This document shows, one piece after another, positions 49,511-60,723 of a stretch of DNA of 64,000 bases. The notes below the pieces were generated by a model. It did not search any database. It was not told the origin of the DNA and saw nothing but the letters and a program-made list of their open reading frames with translations. The translations under genes were made by a program, and so were the position numbers. Within the stretch, counting starts at the first letter, position 1. Each line of letters starts with the position of its first letter. Where the stretch lies: assembly GCA_037783545.1 (NCBI GenBank), contig JBBELK010000164.1, positions 1,922,001 through 1,986,000 of the forward strand, in the 5' to 3' direction. Source of the DNA: Henricia sp. BOLD:AAB3569 (taxonomy: Eukaryota > Echinodermata > Asteroidea > Spinulosida > Echinasteridae).

Positions 49511-49713
49511 TACCCTTCCTAAGACGCGTCATAGCTCTTTGTGAAATCGATCCCTGGTCATGTATTTAAATCAAGTAACAGGTCTTGCCAGTTAGAACAA
49601 ATCATTAACTAGCCACTGAGACCTGGGATCGATTTCAATGCGTCCTAATTCCCATACCAATGTGATGTCCCAAGATAAAACTCGTCTGAGCGCTTTGTGA
49701 AATCGGCCCCTGG
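49511..49713 (-). repeat. G-H-G alternating repeat, inverted
   Basis: In reverse orientation to 47475: G arm 49511-49557 ('cttcctaagacgcgtcatag'), H unit 49558-49627, G unit 49628-49713 ending 'gaaatcggcccctgg'. Confidence 0.6.
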
Positions 49714-50532
49714 ACCGGTCGCTACCATACGTGATGCTACAATAGACCTGAAACATAATGACCATAAACCGGCTGGTCATTCAAAACTGGTTTCTACAAA
49801 GACATCCATTCATCTTGTTTAAGTTCCACAAAGTGCACTTTTATAACCATTTGGCAATTTTTTTCCCCCAACTTTCCAGACGTTTAATTAAAAATGGACG
49901 ATACTAAATTCACAACATAGCGTCATAACAGCAGCGTCTTGTCACCGCCGCATGCTTACCACAAAGCACTGCACAACCAGACTATACGCCTTGCCTCGAT
50001 CAAAAATACTTTGTTTTCATTTATTAAACAAACAAGAAACATTTGATTTGCAGACAAAAATTACTTAAATAAATTATTTAAAATTTTCCCAAATTTCTCT
50101 GATCATTACAACTCTCCAAGTGTTCGGTAGAAATATATTTGTATTATATTATAATCATTTTAACTTCGGTCACGTGTACCGCTTTGGACCAATCAGGACT
50201 GTCGAATTGACCGGAGTAGTTGTAATTTTCAATTTTGATATTTTTTTCTATTCACAACGAAAATTACTAAATAAAAACGAATGCCAAGCATTCTATCGAC
50301 ATGTGCGAAACATTCACCATTATCCAAGAAAATATTTAAGTAAAAAGTTTCAATCAATTGAAAGCAGAAGTTCAATATAATTCGTATTAGTTTTACTTGC
50401 CCAATTTTAGGCTTGAATTTTGAATTCAAGAATATTCTACGTGCTAAATTTACTTCTAAAGATAAATGGACATACATTCGGGACGGCTCAAACGCAATAT
50501 TTTATCTACAAACACATCTACAATAATATACA
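49714..50532. other. Unassigned AT-rich DNA
   Basis: Nothing recognised. Confidence 0.35.
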
Positions 50533-50675
50533 GGGCTGCGTTCCAAACACGCGAACGTTGCCAACGTTCGCCACTGGTTACAGTGCTTTTGTGCACTAGT
50601 CTATGAAAAGTCGGGTACCAGTTGTTGGCGAACGATGCAAACGTTTGCAATGTTTGCGTGTTTGGAACGCAGCCC
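50533..50675. mobile_element. Hairpin MITE, 143 bp
   Basis: Arms GGGCTGCGTTCCAAACACGC and the complement ending GGAACGCAGCCC, with 'gaacgttgccaacgttcgcc' inside the left arm. Non-coding. Confidence 0.7.
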
Positions 50676-50693
50676 AGGTTTAACTTTAACGGC

Positions 50694-50827
50694 ATTTTTG
50701 CGTCCATAACCAGAATTATGTTTCTGATGTGAATCAATGGTCAAGTTTGAGCTTCAAAACTCAAAGATCATCATTTGCCAAATTAGTGAAACGTTAGCAA
50801 CATGTTTCTGGTTATGAACACGAAAAC
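50694..50827. mobile_element. Hairpin MITE family D, copy 3
   Basis: 'cataaccagaattatgtttc' on the left; 'aacatgtttctggttatg' and 'cacgaaaac' on the right. The inner loop differs from the other copies. Confidence 0.6.
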
Positions 50828-50859
50828 TTGACCCAGCCTGTGCGACTCAGAGCCTTAAT

Positions 50860-51114
50860 GGTCATTCTATAAATTTGGGGTCAAAAGTGTGTCATTTTTC
50901 TGTCCCGCGTTACACCTGACATGTGCTATTTGCCATACAAGTATCATTAAAAATGCTTTCAAAACATATTTTTGTGAATTGTACTTTATGTAATCACTCT
51001 TTGAGATAGAAGGCATTTAAAGAATGTGTCCTGAATTTACAAACTACAAGATTTTACAAGATGTCAGATGTAACGGGGACAGACAAATTGGACCCTAAAT
51101 TTATAGAATGACCC
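50860..51114. mobile_element. MITE family A, copy 3 (255 bp)
   Basis: 'ggtcattctataaatttggg' start and 'atttatagaatgaccc' end, same interior as 20557-20800. Flanks TAAT and ATAT are an imperfect duplication. It lies 118 bp past the TPMT stop codon. Confidence 0.75.
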
Positions 51115-51231
51115 ATATTGCACAGCGGGTCACATTTGGACATCACCGACGTGATTCTGATCATCGTCGCCAAAATGCAACCCAGACGTCAGTGCAGTCC
51201 ATTACTCTCCAATTTCCCGCAATAATCGGTC

Positions 51232-53634
51232 TTAATTGTCTTTCTTTACTGTTAGAAGAAAGTCGTTTTCGTCAAAATAGGCGACGCCCCACGTTTTAGT
51301 CCACGGGTTCATTGCATCCACGTGCTCCAAGTGTTCAATGTTGCACTCTCCACCTAAATCAAAACACGAAAACAAACAAAATGCCACATTTACTTTTCAG
51401 TGAGGTTATTAAAACACACATGTTTTACTGGTTGGATGAAATACTGTCAGATTATTGTGACGTCATATATGACGTCATCAGATGGTCTTTTTTTATCGTC
51501 ATAAAATGCAAACATGCCGTGGAAATCACAAAACGGAATTTGACTTCTTTTTTTTACCGAAAAGTTGAGTGACCTCCGCTGGATGCATGTTGTGTGGTGG
51601 CCCAGAGAAGACATCGTGCGGAACCTCAAATACGTCTAGCAGGTAACGGCCGTTGGGTTTCAGAAGGTCAGTGATGATGTCACGGTACCTGAAGAGATAG
51701 TGGAAGATGCATCATGTTGACTTTCGTCCATTGTATAATTTGGCATATTTGCATGTGCAGCCTCGCTCTGAACACAATATGATTTGACTACTGACCTTTT
51801 CCTGTCGTCTGGATTGATCGCCGCTAGTGAGCCTCGGTCCCACACGCAGTCAAAGCAGCCGATGAGGGCGCTAGTCACCATGAAGAAGTCAGTGCAGTAG
51901 ATAGTGATGTCTTTGTCTTTTGCCTAAAAAAAAATTCAGTCATTTTCAAACTCACTGTAAATGCATACATTTTCACACAGAAAGGCACGCTAAATATTTT
52001 TTATTTTAAGCCAAAAATTGACATTTTGCACCCCATTGTGTTTTTGCTCTCGTGGCGACAAGAGTCGGCCCTGGGCCTGTTTTCGTCAACATAACCAAAA
52101 ACATGCTTCTGACATTATTAATGATTTAACCAATGAACGACTTCGGTTGCCGACAATGCATAGTTCCGACCTGTCAATCAACCGAACCCGCCGACCAATC
52201 ACAACAGAGCTAGCAGATATCACTGACATAGGTCAAAGTGCACTGTCTCACAACAACATGATCACGCGATATGTTCTGCCGGCCCCATACAATTTGTACA
52301 GTGTTGTATGCGATGATCCGGGTGAATTTTTGGTTTCAAGGCTGGTCGTTTCGTTGTTCAAAGGTACGAAAGCACGTATGTCATGATATGACATCCTTAT
52401 ATTACTGGCCCTTTACTCTGTGTGTTCTAAGATAACTGTCGACCCTGAAACATGAATGCCTTTGAGTTTTCTTCAATGAATCTGTGCTTTCCGTTTAAAG
52501 TCCCATTGCTTTGTGCGTAGTGTGTCGCCATTTTGACGATAGCGTGTGAGCCATAGCAACAATATCCACGGGGCGGGGCTAACTATGCATTAAAGCTGCT
52601 TATTGGTTGAATCCGTAGTCACGTCAGGAACATGTTTCTGTTTGTGTTCACGAAAACATGCCCACGTCTGTAAATAAATCAGTACCTTGTATATTGTTCC
52701 TTTGGCATCTTCCAATGGTTCTTTTGTGTACTCTAGTTTGTTCTCTGTGAAAAATTGTTGAACTCCGAGCTCGACCACTTCACAACCGACAACGCTGCAG
52801 CCGTTTTCATTCAGCCTGAAAAATCGAAATGAAATGGGAAATAAATATTAAAAGACGTGCATTTATATAAATTCATCTTAAAGATATCATATCATTAAAC
52901 AGTTGGAACCAGTTCTATCTTCCATTTGAGTCAAATTTGCTTCGGTCAAAATTATTGATTAAAATGTTGGGATATGGCAAATCCTGTAGGGTTTAAACGT
53001 GCTTTAAATGCAAATTTTTAAGGACAATATATGAGTAAATGAGTGTTTTTACCAAATCATGTCGACTGTTTTCCCACAAAGCGGCACCAGAACTCTTGGC
53101 GAATCTTTACCCTCGACGAGTTTGTCAAAATGTTTCTTGAGCATTCTGGCGGGGAAAAAATAGATCGTTTTCAGATACATGTACTGAGGAAATCACTTGA
53201 GATAAAACGTCTCATACATTGTCTTGAATGCCAAGGAGCTAGGAAACTCACCTATGCACTCGTCCCATGTGGAACCTCGTTTTTCCCCTCTCCCATTTCT
53301 TCTTCCATTCCTCCGTGCTGACGTAACCGCTCGATATCTCGCCATCTTGGTTCCGCCTCAGGGCCACTTTTTCCTGGTGATGTCCATTCTCGGCCACCGT
53401 GGTTCTCTCTGTCTCCTTCTGACATGTGGGGGCGCCCTTCTGGGTCTCTGTGGTTAAGCTGCAGTTGGTTGTGGGAGGAGTGACATTCTGGTGTTTTGCT
53501 GACGGCGAGAGCGTAATTTCCGTCGACGATGCTATTTCTTCGGACGGGGAAAGTTTGATTCGCTTTGCGGTGTTAGCGCCCTCATCGGCCACATCGTGAA
53601 AACCGTTCTCTGGAGGCGCGGTTAATGTACTCAT
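51232..53634 (-). CDS. tpmt: Thiopurine S-methyltransferase, six coding exons
   Basis: A cytosolic SAM-dependent S-methyltransferase of the TPMT family. Exons (minus strand): 53634-53252, 53145-53053, 52815-52686, 51923-51796, 51688-51558, 51353-51232. All introns are GT-AG, phases agree, and the 987 nt encode 328 residues. Family signatures are visible: EEWKKKWERGKTRFH (about 108-122; both Trp match the human SAM-pocket W29/W33), VLVPLCGKTVDMIW (146-159), SVVGCE with the acidic SAM-ribose residue (Glu171), WDRGSLAAINPDDRKR (230-245), YLLDVFEVPHDVFSGPP and a WGVAYFDENDFLLTVKK end. Human TPMT is 245 residues; this one has about 80 extra N-terminal residues rich in Ser, Thr and Glu, with a basic AKRIKLS motif. 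It looks intact. The natural substrate of the family is unknown. Confidence 0.93.
52078..52657. mobile_element. MITE family D copy 4 in a tpmt intron, split by family B
   Basis: Left arm 'tgttttcgtcaacataacca', right arm 'gtgttcacgaaaac'; inner arms 'gatttaaccaatga' and 'tattggttgaatcc'. The family B element at 52155-52591 sits in its loop. The whole lies in the 762-bp tpmt intron between exons 3 and 4. Confidence 0.7.
52155..52591 (-). mobile_element. MITE family B, copy 3 (437 bp, inverted)
   Basis: AATGCATAGTTCCGACCTGT start and 'gctaactatgcatt' end. Colinear with the reverse complement of the copies at 38664 and 44976. Confidence 0.8.
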
Positions 53635-53680
53635 TATGTTAGTGCACTGTGTGTCTTAGCTATAAAGTAGTTATCTGCAA
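53635..53680 (-). promoter_or_regulatory. 5'-UTR splice acceptor of tpmt
   Basis: Just upstream of the ATG the minus strand reads 'gtattttttctttgcag|ata' (exon starts at 53674), a strong polypyrimidine acceptor. The first, non-coding exon and promoter must therefore lie further upstream (above 53700); I could not locate them. Confidence 0.65.
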
Positions 53681-53749
53681 AGAAAAAATACAGACATTTA
53701 GTTAGTATCTCTTTCACTGCAATGCAGTGTAACATTGCAGTGTAACCAC

Positions 53750-53905
53750 GGAACCAGCCTAAATAGGACAGTGCCTTTCCACAATTTCTTGAAAGCATGG
53801 ATCACGGTTTTCATTGTTTTCTTGAGGTACACATGGAGATAGCGCCATTTTAACAGTTTTCCAAAATGTACTTCGTCTTAAAAAGAGATAGGAGTATCCT
53901 TCAGA
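53750..53905 (+). repeat. Dispersed repeat family L, fragment
   Basis: 'ggaaccagcctaaatagga', 'cacaatttcttgaaagcatg' and 'cattgttttcttgag' match the middle of the 3468 and 7797 copies. Confidence 0.5.
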
Positions 53906-56095
53906 CGCAGTTTTTACGTCACCAATAAGGTTTTGAGCGCGTACGGGGGAAAAGGTCTGACGCAGTGACACTCGCACGTTCGAAAATTGTTCGTCACCTG
54001 AACGCCAGTATTTAGGTGCAATATACACCACGATCTGTAAATCGGCTGAATTTGGTGTTAAGTCAATTAACTGCTAAATGTCAACATCGCAGGGGTGGGC
54101 TGTTGGTATTGCGAATGATTGTGTCCCCAAAACATAATAAACCTGCTGGTTGAATCTTCAACGGCCAGATGAAAAAATGACTTGGAAATTTGTCTTGCCA
54201 AAACAATTCGCGCAATGCGATTTTATGCGTCGTAAATATTTGCGATGTGCGATGTCCCCCCCAGGATTCCATGGCAAACTTGTTCAACAATCTTACAAAA
54301 TTTAAAGGGCTACCTAGTACGCCACTCGATCAAAGCATAATGAAAACTGATCCCTTTATGTTTAGTTTGCACACTAAATTGTCCCCTCTTTTGTTAGCGA
54401 TTACAATCGGTTATGTAATAACGGCAAACGATATGAATATAACTGTGTGGCGCCCATTACACATTTGTGTTATAGTGCAAATGTGTTTCAAGGACATTGG
54501 ACTTATGGGGACAGTTACGATTGGGTACATTGCGTTAAGTGTGCATGGACCCTCATTCAAGCGACCATACGACTGCATGTTAATATCACTTCCATGTGAA
54601 AATGCACGGTAGTCGAACTCCGAAAAATCTATAAAAATTCAACCATACTTTTACATTTTTCTATACAAGACACCGAGGCAAGAAATATGCCGTTTTCATA
54701 ATGTATCCAAATCCATAGATGTTTCTTGTGACATTGCCTACTTCATTCACCCGATACTTTAAATTCGATTTCTATGGTTGAAATTCATTTTACATACATT
54801 AGTTGTAGCTGGAAACAACATCGATGAACCTGCTTAGATAACTTGTCCGAAAAGGATTCCAAAGAGTTAAAGTCTTACCCTGGACGTGGAGGCAACCGTG
54901 GCCAGAGAAATCTGCAAAGAAGCCAATCTACGGCTGATGATGAAAATGTGGACTGGCGTTTCAAATTGACAAAAAAGACATATTTCGAAATACCCGTACT
55001 GGAGTAGACCAATAAGAACATTCAGCCAAATTCAACATCTAACGTTCATATCACATATTACCAGACTTCCAAATTCAGCTCGTCAGAAACAAGTTCTTTT
55101 CTGCACTAATAGACGACCTTATTCTCGAGATCGCTGGAAAAAAACTACTCCGAGATCACTAGACTATCAAAGTTTCAACTTCAACGAGAAATGCAGGATA
55201 AAGAAGAATTCTCGCTCATGGTAGAAATGATCCTGAGCACCCAACCTACTGTAATAATAATAATAATAATAATGAATATTTGTAATGCGCCGGTATCCAT
55301 CAAAAAGATGCTCAGGGCGCAGTAGAAGTAGATGGAGAATGAAGATGATGAAGATGATGATGCGAGGTAGGACAAGCCCCATACAAGCTTTGTGGTCGTT
55401 AAGAGCAACCTTTTGTTATTAAAGTATACATGGAATTTGCATACGAAAATTTGCTATGTGTTATTCAAACATCAACGGATTTTATGCATGCCCAATGTGG
55501 TTCGCCAATGTGTTGCCAACGTCCGCAAAAAAAGTCACACGTACATACACACAATAGTCGGAGTAAAATTAATAACAAGTATTCTTCATTCTTCTAATAC
55601 TGCGGTTTAAGGAAGCGTAAAAAAAGCCCGCCAGAAAATCGATTGTTGAACATTGAAGACCAGTCTATGAGACGCCACGAAATGACAAATAAACATGCAG
55701 CTGCTATAACTGTAATGCAAAACGGCGTTTCCCGCCAAATATATAACAACAATCTGGCTTCGTTGGTGATTGTTTTTACACCGGTGAAATTTGACTGTTA
55801 GGGCGCTATAATTTAGACATATGGCTTTTTATTTGACGTCACAGTTTGCGCACCATCGACGATGTATGAAAGGTCCTCAAACATTTGAATGTCATCATGA
55901 AACACTAAAACTAATAAATAGCCGGCACGATCATTATTTTCGTGCACGTGTCGTGGCATGTGTTCTATAGCAATGACGTTGTTTGTTCCGCTCTTGGACC
56001 CAAACACGCGAAATTAAACACCTTCGTTTTCAGATGCTTTGAAAATGGGACGGGGGAGTGGTAATTACAGACTACATTTTGTTTTATGTGTTTTT
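53906..56095. other. No gene recognised
   Basis: A 140-codon frame at 54190-54612 (plus) has hydrophobic stretches but no recognisable family. An (ATA/ATT)n microsatellite lies at about 55249-55273. The first exon of tpmt could lie at the left edge. Confidence 0.35.
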
Positions 56096-56102
56096 TTTCT
56101 TT

Positions 56103-56210
56103 TTAGGTGATCGGGCCAACAGCCCGATCACCTATTACTCTCGTACGATTTCTTTATTAGGTGATCGGGCCAACAGCCCGATCACCTATTACTCTCGTAC
56201 GATTTCTTTG
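56103..56210 (+). repeat. 54-bp direct duplication with a hairpin
   Basis: Two identical-looking 54-bp copies (from 56103 and 56157), each with AGGTGATCGGG-CCAACAG-CCCGATCACCT, an 11-bp stem with a 7-base loop, followed by 'attactctcgtacgatttct'. Confidence 0.85.
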
Positions 56211-56231
56211 TCTTTTTTTTTTTTTCTTCTT

Positions 56232-57093
56232 CCACTCAAACGTTTCCAGAGGTTTTCTTCAAAACGGTTCAAGCTATCAACTTAAAACTTGGTAGGAACA
56301 TCAACCCCAATGTGAAGATGTGCATACAAGTGTGACGTCATTGTGACGTCATTAGGTATCAAATTACAAACCAAAAATGACCAAAATATGCATGTTTTAA
56401 AATGCTTCCGTCTGGAAAACCACGTGACCCATGATCTTCGTATTTGACAGGCTTATATATCAGATCATGGCCTACAATTTTTTTCGTGTGGGCATTTTCA
56501 TCTGACCCTTCCTTCTGGGGTCAATCTGAGGTCAAAGTTCAACGAAAACGAAAATCTCAATTTTTGCACTTATTGAGCAACAATGCCCATCAAACCAAGC
56601 TGAATCTTTAAGAAACTAAGTACAGGCATAGGTCCTATAGCAGACTTTCACCAGCGTGTTTAATATTATGATGGCATCAAGCGTGACGTCATCGTGACGT
56701 CATCAAGTATCAAATTACACCTCCCAAAAAACCAAAATATGCATATTTTAAAATGCTTCCGTCTCGAAAACCACGTGACCCAGGATCTTCGTATTTGGCA
56801 GGTTTATAGATGACATTCTGTGCTACAACTTTCTTTGTGTGGGCATTTTCATCTGACCCTTCCTTCTGGGGTCAATTGGAGGTCAAAGTTCAACGAAAAC
56901 GGAAATCTCAGTTTTTACACTTACCAGTAACAATGCCCATCAAACCAAGCTGAATCGTTAGTAAATTAGATACAGACATAGGCCCTACGGCAGACTTTCA
57001 CCAGCATGTATAGTATCATGACGTCATCAGGTGTCAAATTACAAAAATTCAAAGGTTATTATTTTCAAAATTCATATCTCAAGAACCGTAATA
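56232..57093 (+). repeat. Block A, copy 1
   Basis: Contains two internal sub-repeats of about 350 bp, each with TGACGTCA, 'gtatcaaattac', 'cgtgacccatgatcttcgta' (or 'cccagg') and 'catctgacccttccttctgg'. Very similar to 59836-60723; the second copy has about 26 extra bases near its end. Confidence 0.8.
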
Positions 57094-59015
57094 CTGTTCC
57101 ACAGACGGACTACTTCTGTTATCGTAAACGGAGAGCCCCATATACTCCACACACAGCGCCCGTGGTTACTGCACATTCCTATGGGCACACACAACTTCCG
57201 GCGAGTTCGTGTCAGTGGTACACACTTCAACGCTAAAACGAATCGGGCTAAATAAGATCGGAACACTTCGGGTAAAGATTTGCGCGTTCTGATTGGCCGG
57301 TTGGCTTAGAAACGTCATCATCGGAAAAGAGTATGTTTCCAGCTAGCCTGGGGTCCATTCGCGTACAAAATCGACCGCGGGTTGCAACATTTGCGATCAA
57401 AAACATTTTTTCTCGTCCATAAAGCGATCCATAATCAACGTGAATCACCAAGCGACAAGGTATGTATACAAAAGTAGACATTAAACAATCCTACCATACT
57501 GACAAAAAGTCCGTAAGGCCTACCATTTGTCGCAAAAATGTACTTTTAGGAGGGCATGTTGAGCAGGAATCCGAGACTTCGCTCGCGTGCAATGTCCACA
57601 CCGACGTACGACCGAGTTCCACGCCGTGTGTAGGGCCGGGACGTACGGCGGTGGTGTGCCCACTGCATACGCGATGATCTCGTAATTCCCGTGAAACAAG
57701 CAATGATGCAGCGTTAGAAAACCTGCGTTTTACGTCAATCTGTGCAAAATTGTGTGCCAATTTTGTAACTGATATTGAATTTATTAACATTCAAAGACAA
57801 TACGTGATATCAGATACACCAATTAAAGATATTTAGTTGTTACTTAACAAATGAAGGCAAATAATTTGTTGAGTAATATTATTCTTTGTCAATTATTTTT
57901 GCAGCTTTTCTGTGGTCCTCGTCCTGTGACATACCACCAGTGAGCCTGAAGATGAAAAAGGGTAGTACGAGTCCCTTGATGATGCAGAATCGTCATCCAT
58001 AGTTGAGCCTCCTGCCCGTAGTAACATCTGTAATTACTATTATTTGTAAAGATTTAAATATAACCTCTAGGCTCCACATCCGTTTGTTTTGATCAAAACA
58101 TAAATTATTTATCTCTGAAGAATAATACGTCATTCTCTTCTCTGTTTTGTATTTAATGTAACTTTGTAAGCAATTTGGAAAGTTGTACAGTTTGTGTGTG
58201 GATGCGCTACCTGTCATTCTTTTTTGCTGCCCTCAATCCACACCTCTCCAAAATAGTATTGGCTTGGTAATTAACACATACAGTGATTGATTATGTCAAT
58301 TAAATTATTGATGCAAGTCCCAATCTTGACTATAGACAGATTTGATTATATCAGTATCTCTTATCAATCTATTTTTCAACATTAATTGGGGAAAAATAAG
58401 GTTCCCTTAACAATCAACATTTTTGCATAAATTATGCAAATTATGGGATTTCAATATAAACTAATTATCTGTAGTTAAGCAGGTTTGATTATTACAATGT
58501 CTTGCATCATTTAATTAAAGTAAATACTTTAATTAAATGATGCAAGATGCATTGTAATAATCAAACCTGCTTAAGATAAATTTGAGAAAAATGAGTTTTC
58601 CCTTGAAAATTGACCGTTTTTGCATAAATTATTAATTTATTATGCAAATGAGGTATTTAAAATATAAATTAATTATCTGTCCTTGTACATATATTAATAA
58701 CTGTTGTTTGTACCAACTTTGGGCCATCCAGGATAGAGTTGAGCAAAGATATATAACCAAAAGTATAAGCCACAGTGACCATTGTCGGTGCCAAATTAGA
58801 AATAAAGAAAAACATGGGATAACCTTTGACCTGCCGATGAATTTTTACCCTGTTTTCAATTATCCAAACCGACTGTAGCTTCGCAATGCAAAATCCGATT
58901 TGAAAAAAATAAACAGATTTCTTCTAGTCAATAACCACTCTTTCAATTGACACTGATTTTAAATCGATGTGGGCTTTAAAATAAAAGGGTTGAAACTGCC
59001 TAAATTATAATTATA
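57094..59015. other. 1.9-kb segment unique to unit 1
   Basis: It replaces the direct A-B junction seen at 60723/60724. It includes a GC-richer part (57094-57720) and an AT-rich part with a direct repeat ('tttttgcataaatta' and 'attaattatctgt', near 58420 and 58618) and the palindrome at 58475. No gene recognised. It may be an insertion into unit 1 or ancestral sequence lost from unit 2. Confidence 0.55.
58475..58574. mobile_element. Palindromic MITE flanked by TTAA
   Basis: TTAA, then GCAGGTTTGATTATTACAAT... on the left pairs with ...ATTGTAATAATCAAACCTGC, then TTAA, on the right. The palindrome runs nearly to its centre (AAAGTAAATACTTT). About 92 bp plus the flanking TTAA sites. Confidence 0.75.
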
Positions 59016-59803
59016 GATACTTGAACAATTCTTTCACAACATGATAAGTCTAAATGAACTGAACAAATCATACGATGTCATGACCCACGTGTGACGCCTA
59101 CTTCCGGTCCAAACCGAAAGTTCTTCGAAAATGTGCAAATTTTTAGCATTTTTAATGCAAATAGATTCAAAGTGGTAGTGAATTTGACCATATTTCTACG
59201 GAACGAAATGTTTCCACACATGTGGACCTTTTGACTATACCATTGGTGACGTCATGACATGGACGGTGGTTACGTAATGTGGTGTCAAATTACGCAAATT
59301 TGGAGCTGAGATGTTTTAAAATGCTGTATCTTGAAAACTACAACAGATATTGGTATGATTCCTTCGCCACATTTAAGAACTTGATGTTCAACATATTGTT
59401 CAACAATTTGTGCACAAAATTGTGACGTCATGATGTCGTCACAGGTGTCACATTACAAGATTTCAAAGATTATTATTTCAACAATTCATATCTCAAAACG
59501 GTGCAAGCTATCAACCCCCAGCTATGGCGGATATGCAGGGAGGAGATATTAGTTACCGGATTAGTGTATACAGCAGCCGATTTCACGAAACTTTACGCAA
59601 TTGCGCAAGTCCACCTACGCCATAAGTTATTGCGCAAGTAATGGCGTAAGTGGACTTGCGCAATTGAGTAAAGTTTCGTGAAATCGGCTGCTGAACTTCC
59701 ATTTTTGCCATTCCACAGGTGATAACAACGTCTGAAATTCATCACAAAATGTTCATTTACCCCGATCACCTGGCGTTTGTAACAACAAACGTCATACCTC
59801 TAG
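59016..59803 (+). repeat. Block B, copy 1, with Helitron-like 3' end
   Basis: From 'gatacttgaacaattcttt' to CCTCTAG. It includes 'acttccggtccaaacc', CRE-like TGACGTCA sites, and the hairpin at 59571-59693. The copy at 61216-62003 has exactly the same length. Confidence 0.8.
59571..59693. mobile_element. Hairpin MITE inside block B, copy 1
   Basis: CAGCAGCCGATTTCACGAAA... and ...TTTCGTGAAATCGGCTGCTG with 'caattgcgcaagtccac' inner arms. Its presence at the same place in block B copy 3 shows insertion before the duplication. Confidence 0.75.
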
Positions 59804-59835
59804 TTTTTTTTTTTTTTTTTTTTTTTCTTCTTTTT

Positions 59836-60723
59836 CCACTCAAACGTTTCCAGAGCTTTTCTTCAAAACGGTTCAAGCTATCAACTTAAAACTTGGTAGG
59901 AACATCAACCCCAATGTGAAGATGTGCATACAAGTGTGACGTCATTGTGACGTCATTAGGTATCAAATTACAAACCAAAAATGACCAAAATATGCATGTT
60001 TTAAAATGCTTCCGTCTGGAAAACCACGTGACCCATGATCTTCGTATTTGACAGGCTTATATATCAGATCATGGCCTACAATTTTCTTCGTGTGGGCATT
60101 TTCATCTGACCCTTCCTTCTGGGGTCAATCTGAGGTCAAAGTTCAACGAAAACGAAAATCGCAATTTTTGCACTTATTGAGCAACAATGCCCATCAAACC
60201 AAGCTGAATCTTTAAGTAACTAGGTACAGGCATAGGTCCTATGGCAGACTTTCACCAACGTGTATAATATTATGATGGCATCAAGCGTGACGTCATCGTG
60301 ACGTCATCAAGTATCAAATTACACCCCCCAAAAAAACAAAATATGCATATTTTAAAATGCTTCCGTCTTGAAAACCACGTGACCCAGGATCTTCGTATTT
60401 GGCAGGTTTACAGATGACATTCTGTGCTACAATTTTCTTTGTGTGGGCATTTTCATCTGACCCTTCCTTCTGGGGTCAATTGGAGGTCAAAGTTCAACGA
60501 AACTGAGAATCTCAGTTTTTACACTTACCAGCAACAATGCCCATCAAACCAAGCTGAATCGTTAGTAAATTAGATACAGACATAGGCCCTACGGCAGACT
60601 TTCACCAGAATGTATAGTATCACGATGGCATCAAGTGTGACGTAATCATGACGTCATCAGGTGTCAAATTACAAAAATTGAAAGGTTATTATTTCCAAAA
60701 TTCATATCTCAAGAACCGTAATA
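59836..60723 (+). repeat. Block A, copy 2
   Basis: Near-identical to 56232-57093. It begins after a poly-T run that directly follows the CTAG end of unit 1. Confidence 0.8.

Noticed and set aside
52018-52386. A 122-codon plus-strand open frame, with similar frames at 38807-39097 and 45199-45444
   Set aside because: The shared peptide comes from the three family B MITE copies and is on the strand opposite tpmt; no independent evidence of translation.
54190-54612. 140-codon frame with hydrophobic stretches
   Set aside because: Hydrophobic segments are irregular and no membrane-protein family is recognisable.
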